DNA from: Acorus gramineus
Taxonomy: Eukaryota > Streptophyta > Magnoliopsida > Acorales > Acoraceae
DNA length: 64,000 bases
Direction of reading: 5' to 3'
Assembly: GCA_030737835.1 (NCBI GenBank)
Contig: CM060847.1
Location: forward strand, 8,384,704 to 8,448,703
Each line of letters begins with the position of its first letter. Position 1 is the first letter of the stretch. Below are positions 32,203 to 44,653 of this stretch, in pieces. The translations under genes were made by a program, and so were the position numbers. Below the pieces are notes generated by a model. The model was not told the DNA's origin. It searched no databases and saw nothing but the letters and a program-made list of their open reading frames with translations.

Positions 32203-33175
32203 CCACTTATTTTCAATCTGGACGGGAAATAATTCGTGCGAGGAGGTTATTATATTCCAAAATCCACATGCATTATTGTGCCTGTCTTTTCTTGCAGTTT
32301 AGGCCGAACTTCATTTTTCACCTGTCCTTCCTGTTCAAGTATGTACATGATGCTGATGGAAATAAAAAATCTCCCAAAGACCAATTTTTTTAGTCACCCT
32401 GAGTCATTTTTAGGTTATCTTTAAAACATGTTGTATAGTGTGTGGTTTAATATTTAAGGACGGTCATTTTCACGTTATCTTTAAAACATGTGGTATAGGG
32501 ATTAAGTACGATCATTTTTCTGAGATGAAATAATGAAACCCGTCACGTGTTTGACTTAGATTTGGGATTGGGATTGATTAAATCCGTCTCAACCTATCTA
32601 GTTGCTATCCCTAGATAAAATTGACTAAGTCTAACATTTTCCTTTAATATAAATAAAGCCCAACAAAAATCAGGAAGCCCGGTCCAAGAAACACAACTGC
32701 ACATATCCTTGGCTCTTCTTGATCCAATCATTACATATATAGGATAGAAAAATCAAAATCAAATTTTATTATCCTACCCATCAACACGTTTGATCATAGT
32801 AAAAAGGCTCTCGATGATTTTCATTCTCATTCTATTTCTATTGGAACAATTAGAAAATTTGTTTTAAAAATCTTCATCAATTTATTCTTGGACATTCATA
32901 CCAAATTCATTGATTCCATTGGAATCGAAAAGAATTAGAATCTTGAACCTTCTACAACAGAATTATTAAACAGGCTCAAATACTAATAACCATTTATGGA
33001 TAAGAAATCCCATTATTAGTAGACAACTATGCATTGATGCAAATTCCCCTTAAATTTCAGACTAATTTATAGGAAATTTATGATATATAAATTAAACAAA
33101 AATATATATTTGTTCTTACAAAAATAACACCAATACAGATTATTCAGATTGCATAGTACTACTCTTAAATCTTCC
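32203..33175. other. Intergenic DNA between units D and E
   Basis: No gene recognised. Ordinary AT-rich sequence. A direct repeat of about 55 bp ('tcattttcacgttatctttaaaacatgt') occurs near 32403-32440 and 32464-32500. Confidence 0.5.
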
Positions 33176-36016
33176 CTAACCTTTTCTAACCAAGGAGACC
33201 AAAACAGGGTTAACCTCTGCATTTCTTCTAGGGCTTATGGACTCATTGAAACTCTCCTCAATCCTAATAAAAAAATCATCCATGATATCTCTTCCAAAGT
33301 GGGATTCGAGCATTGGCTCCAATGCAGCTCTTGTGACCTTCACCCAGTCATGACCTTTCCTTCCATGATCAATATCATAATCTCTTGAACCCATTTGTAG
33401 GAACTCTAGACGATTAATGGTGAATGTCCCCTCTCTCTTTATCAATTCAACCAACTCGTCAAGGGATGGAGTATAGAAGGGGAAGTTGAATGAATCAATC
33501 TTCTCCGCCTCGATGAGTCCCTACCATGTATAATTTGAAAATAATTAATACTAGAATCAAATACTAGAACTAATCAATGTAACAGTAAACAATGTGCTAC
33601 AAGAAATCTATATATATATATATATACCTCTGAAGCCATGTCCATGAGGATTCTTGCCATCAATTCCCAGGTACAACCAAAAGCTTCATCAGAGGGGCTT
33701 TTGCTTTTCCTACCCATGAGTGTCAACACCATGCGCCCTCCGATAACGATTTCTTCGGAGCGCGACATTAGAAAGACTGAGAAATCCTTCTGAAACTGTT
33801 CCAAGTAGGAGTTGAACACACATGGGGGGCTTGTCTTTGATATCCATAGGTTCCCTCTGTTCAAGTGCACTCCTTCACTGACAAGGCTTAGAGGCACCTA
33901 AATGTTTTCCATAGGAAATGTTAATTGTGAGTAGCTATTTATGTTTTTCCATCAGGAGTAAGACATAAACACATGTAGGAGTAGGACAGTTTGTAAAGAA
34001 ATTGTTAGAGTAAATTTAAAAAATGAGCTTTCTTAGATCCCCCATTAAAGAGTTGCTTTTTGAAGATGTGTCATTTTTTTTTTCAATTTTCTCATTTAAT
34101 TTAGAGCCTTATAATTTCACATTTTTAGAATCATATTTCATATTTTTTAGATTTTAATTATATCATTTTCTATTTTTAGTAGATTTAATAAGAGAACCGT
34201 TAAGAGTCTTTGTGTAGTATACATGGTCTTATAGTTATAGCATTGAGCCCCTTTTGGACCGAGAATTAAATTATTATGAAATTTATAATTATTTTAATAA
34301 TATAGATAAAAAATAAATGATTTTTTTGTTTGATTGTGTTTTAGATGCAAAACAGGTGGTCGATGTATTCCTAGGACAGTGAACCCGAAAAGGATCATCA
34401 AAAGATTTTCAAGTAATTATAAAAAAAGGGGGTAGTAGAATGCCGTGAATTCAGAATCGCATGAAATTTTTAATGGAGCTAGATATCGAAGTGATCTTCA
34501 AGCATAGTCGCCATGCCACTACGTGCACTTATTTTTCTTATTTTTAGGCCTTCAAAATAGTGTTTTTACTATTTTTAGTAATTTCTTATATTCAAGATAT
34601 CTTTATTATAATAACAATAAATTTCCGTTTTTACTATTTTTAATAATTTTGAATATTTCGAATTTCCGTTATTAGTATAAAATGGGAAACTTGTAATATA
34701 GGGTTTTTAGTTTTTTTATTAATAAAATTTTGAGTTTCTTTTCTTTTGAGAATTTGAAGTTTGTTTAAGGATCTCAACACTTGTTAGATCTTTTCTATAG
34801 TTTTTTCGCTGCATAATTTTTTTAATTATTCTAATTGAGAAATTTAATAATAATTTTTTTATTGTTTCATTGACCATGAATAAATTGTGGATAAAATATG
34901 AATAAAGTGTAGATAATAATTTATAAAATATGAAAAAATGATTTAACATTTGCCCTCCTGATTTATAAGAGATGATACAGTTGATATGATAGGCGGGGCC
35001 CACATATTCAAATCGTTTGAATAATCTGAAAAAACTTAATTCATGGGATAGCAAGAATAATTATACTATTTTATACTAATTAATTCTGACATACATATTA
35101 TCATTTATTTCAACCTTCCAAACACCTATTTTATCACTATTCCCTTATTCCCATTTATTCCACCCCTGATTCTCCGATCAAATTAAATATGGGCTAAGAA
35201 TTTGTTTTACCATTTTTAAAAGAGTTTTCTGGCCCATAAACGGGTGTTCTAAAATTTTATGAGAAAAATTTTGAACCAATAAAAAATCGTCCAATTAGTC
35301 TCACTCTCAATACCTTTACCAAATGTGTTAAAAGGTGCATGATTTAGTTTGAGCGTAGTTGATATTGTTCACATATAATATATACTTTGAGCGTAGTAGT
35401 AGAAAAGAACACACAAGTACCTGTGACAACCATTGAAGAATGAGAGAGGATATAATGAGATGCAAACTCCTCTTTGGGAAAAGCCTTCCATAGAAAGAGC
35501 CAGGCACTCCAACAATAAAACACATACTGTGATCTCTCCCTTTCTCCTCCTCAACCTTCTCGCAAAACTCCGGCAATGCTTTGAAAACGGCGTTGAAATC
35601 GTTCCATGGTAGATCGTTAAGGAAACACTGGAATTCTATGTGATCATGGCCTAACTGATGTCGCTTTTCATCAACCGCATCTACGATTTGTGAAATGGCC
35701 AGTACCGCATTTGGCCCCGATGAGCAGCCCAAGTCCGCTATGTTCAGCCTCTCGCCCGGGAACGTGTCGCGATAGAGATCCAGTGCAGCATCTATCATCA
35801 CCTCCATTGATGCTGACATGATATTTTTCTGTGGATTAAGTGCGTGTTAAGATGGTAATTAGTGGTCTTTTATGACATAACAAACTATATTATATGTTTA
35901 TACACACATGTATACATAGAGAGAGAGAGAGAGAGAGAGACCTGGAAGGCTGAGTTCTTAGCATAGCTAGAATCGCCATCACCATCATTCATCCGGATTT
36001 GTATTCCCATTGCCAT
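33176..36016 (-). CDS. SABATH4: divergent carboxyl methyltransferase, intact
   Basis: Exons 36016-35942, 35828-35421, 33897-33628 and 33520-33176 (75, 408, 270 and 345 bases; 365 aa). Phase-0 GT-AG introns; intron 2 is long (1523 bp) and carries a foldback repeat. Motifs: [48 protein letters not shown] and IGGRMVLTLMGR. In place of SLHWLSQ it has LILQWLSQ, so Gln157 sits where relatives have His or Met next to the substrate-pocket Trp. Exon 4 lacks the Asp-rich insert. It clearly belongs to the same array but is an older copy. A second ATG at 36010-36008 is possible; the upstream one makes exon 1 exactly as long as in the sisters. Confidence 0.93.
34735..35165. repeat. Foldback-like repeat in SABATH4 intron 2
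   Basis: AT-rich 'gataa/ttatcc'-type element resembling 4084-4615 (shared 'attgagaaa..taa', 'ttgtttcattgaccatgaat/ttgtttggtttacc', 'ggataaaatatgaata'). Ends not resolved. No coding frame with a recognisable product. Confidence 0.4.
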
Positions 36017-37372
36017 GCAATTGTAATTATGTATACCTGCTGTTGAGTTTCTATTATTTGAACATTGTACGTCTATAAGAGTCTCCTTTATATATGTAAT
36101 GAATGCTGGCCATTTGTTTTGTTTGGATTTTGGAATGAGACGTTGTGTTTGACTGTTTATTAATTGAATTGAATTGAATTTCTCTCGCCCACGGTTTAGT
36201 TTGATGTTATGATGGCTGGCAAACAGGTTTAATTTACATAATATTATTATCATTTCAATCGGAGAGGTAGGTCGTCCGTGAGCATCCAAAACATATATTA
36301 TACGTCGATCACTTTATTTTTAATATGGCGGTTTGACTTTTGAGTCCTGGCCCTGTTATATCATTGTCTGGGTGTGCATTGTGACAGATCAAATGACATT
36401 GTAAACATTAATAGTATGGAATTAAACCTCGATCTCCTAAAAGTTAAATCTATCCTAAATGCTTTCTGAATTGATATAAGCCATAATGTATTTATAAGTG
36501 TATGTAACTAGTTAAATACTGTGGCATTAAAAGTCCAAATAGTTAAAATATGTGTGATTAAAATATTGTGGCATCACAATCTCTTAAAAAGTTAAATATC
36601 TTATCATTTTTAGGTGAGCAACTTTCCAACTATATATTGTGCCAACTTTCCATACTGGAACTGTATCATATAGTCTGGATCTGTGAGCAATCAATATTAT
36701 ATTCAGTCAATTTTACAATTCAAAACTATTACCACTCACATTTCCTTTTTTAAAAATATCAAACATCATCTAATGCGGTATATACTTTGATAAAAAGTGT
36801 ACATCGCTCAATTTCAAATTGAATGATCCGTTTAAAAAAATTTCGCAAGGTATATATATATATAGTTATACACATCACTAAGGGTACAATTTGATTGATT
36901 TTGTTTGGCTTTTTCCAAACCCAATAATTACGTCCAATCCGAAAACCGAACCAAACCGTTATTGTTTCATTAACCCGAACTAAACCGAACCCAACTGTTA
37001 AAGATAAATATTTATATACCCAATTATTATTTTTCTTGCTATCAATTTAGGTTAATTAGTTAGAATTTTTTTGGAGGTTGGTTTACAACTTTAGATAATA
37101 GATCGGTTTATTAATTTTTCATTCCATATCGAAAACCAAACAAAAAAAATTATTGACTCAAACTCGAAAAAAATCAATTTGGATCGGTTCAGATTCGGTT
37201 TAACCTATCGAAGTTGCATCCCTTTCATCGGTGGATTTCTAACAATGTATATAGAACTATATTTTTTACTGTAAAAAAAAAAATTGAGTATAATAGCGCC
37301 CATACATATCATACATATATAATGGATTTTACTAAGAAAAGCACATTGTGCAAAAGAGGAGGGCATAACTAT
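36017..37372. other. SABATH4 upstream and intergenic DNA
   Basis: No gene. At 36890-37210 there is a stretch of 'ccaaacc/aaccgaac/ggttcgg' words in both orientations, a possible foldback repeat. Otherwise AT-rich. Confidence 0.5.
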
Positions 37373-37663
37373 GAACGATGATACACGCAGTTCTTTTTGC
37401 AGCCCGTTTTACAGCTCCATACGCTATGATAACGCAGTATATATTGCACTATCATAGTGTATGAGTCCTATCATAGTATATGAGTCAATTTTTTTTTTCA
37501 TTTTTTCATCGTGAAAAAAAATATACTAATGCATCTCAGCATATATTTCATTTCATATAACAGCATGCATTTCAAAATGTTAGTGTATGATTTTTTTTTA
37601 AAAAAATAAAAAACAGGATAAACTGTAATTAGGGCTGCAATGGGCTGTGTGTTATCTTTTTCC
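37373..37663. mobile_element. MITE family M1, copy 3
   Basis: About 290 bp, closest to 8700-8980 ('gatacacgcagt.ctttttgcag', 'ctatgataac.cagtatat', 'gcactatcatagt', 'ctcagcatatat'). The ends 'GATACACGCAG' and, on the minus strand, 'GATAACACACAGCCC' are inverted. Target duplication not evident. Confidence 0.7.
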
Positions 37664-37983
37664 CATGACTATTGCTTCGGATCAGAGTGTTCCATGCAAA
37701 ACGGACCCCCAACACATGGTTCTGTTGCTGAGTTGAACATAGTCAATAACAGAATAAACTTTATGTTAAACTCCAGAACACAAAAACAGAACATCATTAA
37801 AACATTCAAACTTGCCATGCGACAGACGGTCACTAATTATATATGGGCATCACATTTAAAATAAAAACTAATTCAAAACATAACATAATTTGTTTTTTTC
37901 CAAAGAGTAAGTAGTAGTGACTAATTATTCACAGACAATGAAATAATTGTTAACCATCAGCCAAAGATCCATTGCTCCCTGAT

Positions 37984-38785
37984 TTAACACAATCGAGCAT
38001 CACATTGTCCCCAATTATCACACGCATTGCCGTATTGGTACGCGATTACACCATCCTGTACACCTCCATGAACCATCACCATCTCTGTATTTCCATTCCA
38101 TAAGTGCTGACCCCCAGCATCGTCGTTTGGTAATGCCGAACTCCAATTCACAGGACATTCTTGTTTTGGGTACTGATCGTCTACTTCATCATAACCAATT
38201 CACAAGTTTTTAGAGTACACCCACACATAAAATATCATATGGAAATATTGATACATGTTCCAATGCAAGAGTATACTTACTGTGCACATTAAAGTTTTGA
38301 TGAAATCCACCACCATTCATAACATTCTGCGCGTCGAGAGGATTATTACTTACTTCAGAGACCAGTTCATGAGGAATGATGGGGAGATCTTCAGTAATGT
38401 AGTTTGTCCCACTGCCACAATCGATGAGTTGTTGTTGTTGAAGTGTTTGCATGTGTAAGGCCTGCATTAGACATTGAACCTGTTCCTGCAAAGCCTGAAC
38501 AACTCCATAGCTTCCTTTCAAAGGCTCATTCTCTCTGATCGTGGCCTCCCATATCATCGACTCGACGACGATCCTTCTGCTTTCGTGGTCGGGTTGTTCA
38601 GTGATGCGTTTCATGAGGTTGCTGGCCCCGAAATGCTTGCGCACCAATTTGAAATCCTCATCTCTCCCTGATGGGAAGTGGGGAGAGAAGATGCAGAGTT
38701 TGCCACAACATCTGCGTTGATGCTTACAAACTGCGCAGGTCAGTGATTGTCTCTTGTTCCTCCCATCTATCAATGATTCATCCAT
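37984..38785 (-). CDS. LOB-domain (LBD/ASL) transcription factor
   Basis: Two exons, 38785-38281 and 38183-37984 (505 and 200 bases; 234 aa), with donor 'aca|gtaagt' and acceptor 'gatgaag|'. LBD proteins are plant-specific nuclear DNA-binding factors in organ-boundary and hormone responses. The C-x2-C-x6-C-x3-C block is C17, C20, C27, C31 (CAVCKHQRRCCGKLC), the GAS block starts FGASN (52-56) and a Leu/Val-spaced amphipathic stretch follows at about 95-115 (VVQALQEQVQCLMQALHMQTL region). An extra Cys26 precedes the third zinc ligand where relatives usually have Lys. The C-terminus is Gln/Asn-rich. A divergent subgroup of the family. Isolated gene, apparently unrelated to the methyltransferase array. 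Confidence 0.92.
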
Positions 38786-41700
38786 CCTTGCTACATCCCT
38801 TCAATAAGATAGTAACTTTTTTTGTTATATGAAAAACTCAACATATAGAAAAAGAATTAGATGAAGAAGACCAGCTAGCATATATAACTGATAGCAGGAT
38901 CTTTGAACTATATATCATTACATACATTGTATCAATGGTTATTAGTAGACAATAAACATTTGGTGTGGAATAGAAAACGATACATGAAAACTCAAGATAG
39001 ATTACAAACCAGAAAAGAAAAATAAAACAGCACTCAATTTCGATTGGCTAAATTCGATGCTTTAATGTTTTTAAAGGGTGTCGTGTCTTTTGTATCCCAG
39101 ATCAATCAACAAATACCATTTATATAGTCTCACCATAGATGAAAGGATTTAAATTTTAAAGCCCTTAATAAAAATAAAATGAAAGGATTTTTTTTTTTTA
39201 TCTCAAAAAAATAAAAATAAAATAATTTGGTAACAAAAAACAATATTTATATCAATTTTGTAACATAGATCAATCACAAAAGTTTGGTCTGAGCTTTTTG
39301 TCTCAGCATCAACACTCTAAAAAAACCAAAATAATTATGAGATAGACATCTTCTTGAAAACTTAGAACTTATATAATGGCTTGCTATTTCTAATGGCTTT
39401 GTTAGTGTAACAATAACATCTTCAAATATCCCCTTTAGTTTGTCTATTTAATTTATTTATATGAAAAACAGCAAACTCCTATGACCAACATATACAGTTG
39501 TCTTTGTATCATCAGATACCAGATATATAGAAGATCTTTATCTAAAAATCTAAGTTTTTATGCATCATATATACACACATGCAAAAACCCCTAGTCTAAA
39601 CCTACCAATTATCAAAATCAAAGAGTAAAAAACAAATAAAATTGAAACAATGCAATACATATAACCACTAGGTCGGCATTAACAAAACAACTGATTATTT
39701 GATCACAAAGAAAAAACAGAGAAACTTACAATAATTTCTTGTTTGTCTACTATTTGAAATAAACAAAAAAAAAGATTTAATCTTTCTCAATCAAAACAAT
39801 CAAATAAAAAAAAATTACAACAAAAATAACTCACATTTGTATTTCTTGGAGAGACAGACAAAGGGATCAAATTTGAGGAGAGATTGGTCGAGACCTTGCA
39901 AATATATAGGGTTTTACATGAACTACAGTTTGGTCTATATATATACCCTTTTATTTCCAAACTTGGAAATTGGGAAGACATTGATCAATTAGGATCAGAG
40001 CATTCCTGGCCGTCCAATTTGTGGATCATTCAATATAAAGGACCACCGAATTATTTCCTGATTTGGGTTATTTATTTCCAACTTCTTATAATTTCGGTCG
40101 TAAGAGTACAATGTGTACATAATTCATTTTAGTGATATCCCATGAAGAGTTAAAGGAGATTGACAATTTTATTTAAGATTGACAGAATATTTAATAAGAT
40201 TTGATTTGGACCAATGCAATAAATGATAGCACCCACCATACCAAAATTAGTATATGTGACGTGTCTTGTTACCGTTGGATCATTCAATCATAACTTTTTG
40301 TTCAAATGTGGACTAATTTGATTGATGGAGCGGTACAATTTTATAAAATGATGTTTCTAATAGATTTAACATAGTTCTTTTGATGATTTTAATTCAATAA
40401 ATGGATGAATTAAAGCTATTCGTCAAAAAAAAAAAAAAAAAAATCCCGAGGCAAAAGATGGAATTGAACCATCAGACAGCTTTGACATATTCTAGTTTAA
40501 CAAGATTATTCATTCTTAATCCTTATTTGTTTCCAGGATATCAAAAAAAGAAGACAATTTTTAATATAGAAAATAGTTTTTTAGGTATCTAGTAAAAATA
40601 TGATTTCTAAAGTTGTTTTCAACCGTTGTTTTAACTTTTAATTGAAAACCTCTTTTTTTTTTTAATCTCAATCTCAAAACATAACCTAATAAATCAAAAA
40701 AATAATAATATGACATGTTTATAATTTGGTCAAAGGTCATTCAAAACATGGCCTAATAGATTTTTCCCTTACATAAGTTTAAGATTTATTTGTTATTCAT
40801 TGTTTGAAAACTTGAATTAGTCAATGAGTAGACTGATCCAATATGCACTCTAATACAAAATATTTTTAAAGGTAAAATAATAACATAAAATGAAAATATA
40901 AAATATGTAAGAAAAATTATTATAGCAATGTGGTAATGTTTTATTAAGAAATAAATTAATTAACAAATTTATTATCATAACCATATCAAATTATAATTAT
41001 GTTCTGTGTTATTTTAAATGAACTCCAATACAAAATTTAATTACAAATTAAAGATCAAATCAATATAAAGGAAATATATAATGACTTACCAAAAAATATA
41101 TATATACAATGAACGATGAGCATATCTTAAATTTTCTTAGTTGCTAATTTAGGATAGATATATAATTTCACAAAAAGAGAGTATAGCATATTTTTTAAAA
41201 AAAAATTATATTTTAAGATTAACATTTATCTTTGATAGTTAAATATTAATTATATTTAAAACAAAAGATAATTTCCTCGCTAAGTTATCGAATTGGATCG
41301 ACCATCCTTATAAAAGATTGACCCACATGATGGAAAAATTACTCATGTGATTTGAGTTTAGTGCTCACCAGATAAGAAATCCATCAATATGATCTAAATC
41401 TACTGATGGGATAGAACTTTCATAGAACTGGTCACGCGATTTAAATGAACCTTCAACTAATCTGGATTCCAGTCCAGCTAACCATCAAATTTCAGTACTT
41501 TTAAATAAAAAATTTACCAGTTGATCGATGGTCTTTAAGTACAAGTTAGAAAAATCAATACTAAAACTCAAAAGTTAAATTTTCACAACTCAAAATGCAT
41601 GTGGTTGTATTTGTACAAATTATGATTATTTACTTAATAAAATATATTATTTATTTATTTTAAAAAAAAAATAAATGTTAATAAATATTATATTTATTAT

Positions 41701-42138
41701 ATACGTTATAATGATATCACTTCACGGTTAATCTAATGGTTGAACTAGTAATTCTTCGTTCTATCATTTTATTAGTTTAACAAATGATTCAGTTTTTTAG
41801 AATACTGTACATATGCTTTGTTAATTTTTTCAACATAATAATATTGCGTAACTAATGGAGTTGGAAACAACGTGAGACCTTGTGTGATTCAATCACCTTC
41901 ATGGATGACAAAATATTATGGCTGGGTTTGGATCCACCTTTAGATGGGTGACAAAAAAGCACCCAACGTCATCCAAAATAAGCTTCTCCTACAATACACA
42001 TGTAAAGATTATATAATAAGAACTAAAGAACCTTTGAATCCCATTCAACAAGTACAACAATTCAAGCCCATTTATGCGACAAAAAGAAGAAAAAAAGAAA
42101 AAAAGAAACAAAAAAGATATGAATACTGGTATAGCCAG
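38786..42138. other. Long AT-rich intergenic region
   Basis: No gene recognised in 3.3 kb. The first kilobase is the LBD promoter and possible 5' leader. A poly-A run at 40426-40443 is followed by 'gatggaattgaacc', which on the minus strand resembles the T-arm/B-box of a tRNA-derived SINE, but no A-box was found. The rest is AT-rich. Confidence 0.55.
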
Positions 42139-43511
42139 CTAGGCTGTCTTTCTGAGAACCACAACCATGTTGAAGCATTCGAACTTGGCCTCCTGCATCT
42201 TCTCTTGAAGCAGGTCCCCATACAACTCGAACAATTCCTCGATCAGTACTCCCTCCCCGAAATGGTCCACCATCATCGATTCCTGGATCGCCTTTATTGA
42301 CCTCGCCGTATCTCTACCGTCGACTCTCCTCAACATCTCCGACGTACTAAACATCTCCCACTTATCCATAACAAACGACCCTTCTCGCTCAACCGCCTCT
42401 TTGATCTCCTCCACACAAGGCGTGTAAAAATGTGTCTTATATCTGTTCACCTTCTCTTCCTCAACTTTTCCCTACACACACAACAAATTTTATTAGAATT
42501 ATAAACACTGAACGAAGGGAGAATAGAGAAAAGACGTGCATTGATGTCTCTTTATTTGACAAAAAGACTTGTTTGTTAAATAAATTTGATTACCAATGAA
42601 ACCATGATTGAGAAGGCTTGTGCTAAGACATCCCACAAGAATGTAATGCCGTTGCCCCACGAGTCCCTGCTGCCCCTCCCCGCCATGATGAGTACCATCC
42701 GTCCCCCAAGAGCCAATTCCACCGACCTCAATCGGAGGAACAAATTGAAGTCCTCCTCGAATTGCTTCTCGTAAGCCTTCGCCACCGATGGGGGGCTCGT
42801 CGGAGATATGTAAATGTTCCCCTTGTTTATGCACTTGCCATTCTCATCAAATAAATCCTTGGGGACCTATGATTAAGCTATTATTTCAATTATATTGATT
42901 GGAGATGATATGTGATTGGAAATTGTAGCACAAGTTAATCATAGAACACTCACTTGAGAGAGCCAATGCACGCTCAAAGAGGAGTGGATGAAGTCCAAAC
43001 TATTGCTAGGGAAGAGCCTCCCATAAAAGGAGCCAGGGACCCCTGCTATGAACACTGATTGTGATCCTCTGTTGAGTTTCTTGTAGAATTCAGGCAAGCT
43101 CAAGAACATGGAGTTGAAATCGTTGGCTGGGAGATCGTTCAACGACACCGTGAATTCCGGGGGCGGCCTATCTAACCTGCGACACGCCTCGTCTACGCTT
43201 TCGATTATCTCTTTTATCAGAGAGAGTGAATTGGGTCCAGATGAGCAGCCCAGATCGGCGATAGCTAGGTGAGGCGGAGTCCTTGCAATGTATAGATCTG
43301 CTATGGTTGATAAAGTTATGTGCTTCATCAAATCCACCACCCTCATCTACAACATTGAATTAAAAAAAAAAACTGAAATCAAGTTTAAACGTGTATGTAT
43401 TAATTATGTACTAACTATATAATGTAATTATGTAACCTGGAGAGATGAGTTTTGGGCATAGCTAGTCTCCCCAACTCCTTCTTTCATGTGGAAAGCCTTC
43501 ACCACATCCAT
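42139..43511 (-). CDS. SABATH5: most divergent carboxyl methyltransferase
   Basis: Exons 43511-43437 (or from an upstream ATG at 43535), 43346-42954, 42866-42594 and 42471-42139 (75, 393, 273 and 333 bases; 357 aa, or 365 with the longer start). GT-AG phase-0 introns at the same four-exon positions. Motifs: [59 protein letters not shown] (His152-Trp153) and [14 protein letters not shown]. The protein ends VVVLRKTA, unlike the SMVRKG of the array copies. It probably represents a different SABATH subclade. The substrate cannot be told from sequence. A MITE lies about 200 bp upstream. Confidence 0.93.
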
Positions 43512-43711
43512 GGCTGCACTATCGGAGCTTGGCATGTTTAATGATTCTTCTCTTTGTTCCTCTCTAAATAGGCCTTTGGTGGTCTGTCCTTTAACATGAT
43601 AAGTTATTATATATAGAAGTGCTGCAAAGGCAACCATCCACTTTGAATGCTAGGCATAATGTTGTTTAAAAAATATTAAAAAATAATTTAAAAAAAAAGG
43701 TATTATTTAGA

Positions 43712-44114
43712 TGGGTAAAATGCATTTTAACCCCTTAAATTTATAAAACCTGTAAAACCACCCCTTGTATTTTAAAAATATGCACTTACACCCCTTATTA
43801 CTAAATCACATGATAACAGGAGAAAAATAATAACATAAATAATATTGTTTCTTGAAATGTAATGATGATTTATATTAATCAAGATATATAAATGGTTAAT
43901 TTGAGATGTAATAATGTTTTTAATTATTTTATTAAATATATGAATGATAAGCATAAAAATATTATTTTGAGTGATAAAATGATATTTTATGTTATCGATT
44001 TTTTTAATTTTAATGAAAAATATACAATAAGTAATGTAAATGCATATTTTTAAATTATAAAAAAGTGTACTTGCAGGTTTCATAAATATCAGGGGGTGTA
44101 GATGCATTTTACCA
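43712..44114. mobile_element. MITE with 8-bp target duplication near SABATH5
   Basis: 403 bp flanked by perfect TATTTAGA (43704-43711, 44115-44122). Inverted ends TGGGTAAAATGCATTTTA and, on the minus strand, TGGTAAAATGCATCTACA. The arms stay alignable for about 90 bases ('ataaaacctg.aa', 'tttaaaaatatgca.ttaca'). Non-coding. The 8-bp duplication fits hAT elements. Confidence 0.85.
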
Positions 44115-44122
44115 TATTTAGA

Positions 44123-44653
44123 ATTTTAGATTCAGTATTGGTCGAAGTCAATGACCATTAAGAAAATAAAATAAACAGAGTGCATTCTTTTTGGGAGCTA
44201 GTGCTTTGGAGTGTTCATGATTGTTCATGATTGTTTCAGTGGCTTGGATTGCTGACGTGGAGGGACGTGATTGGTAGTTGACACATCATCATACATGATT
44301 TTTTTTTAGCACCCATCCATTCTCTCTTGTGTCTTGTCCTGTGGGAAAATTTTTGATGCTTTTCTGACAGTACGGAATCTTTGATCGGTTTAGTCGGGTC
44401 GGGTCATCGTCTAAATAACGCCTTCAAAGGGCCAGCCCGAAATCACATCACGGGCCGAGGTTCAGCTAATGGATGCCACGTAGGCAGGGACTTGAGGTGA
44501 CATGTAAGTGGCGTCACTGTTAATTTAATTAATTAACTCTTCTGTCCTTTTTCGTAATTATACTTCTTCACTTTTCCTTCTCTTCCACGATTCGCCTCTC
44601 TCTCTCTCTCTCTCTCTGCAACTTCCGGCGAGATCTGGACCGTAGAAAAGAAG
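44123..44653 (+). promoter_or_regulatory. IPK1 promoter and 5' leader region
   Basis: No gene. The last 60 bases are a (CT)n tract at about 44597-44617 followed by 'gcaacttccggcgagatctgg' up to the ATG, typical of a plant 5' untranslated leader. GC content rises here relative to the array. No TATA box was assigned. Confidence 0.5.

Noticed and set aside
40426..40470. Possible tRNA 3' end on the minus strand
   Set aside because: Only a T-arm-like 'ggttcaattcc' next to a poly-A run; no acceptor pairing or anticodon arm could be drawn.
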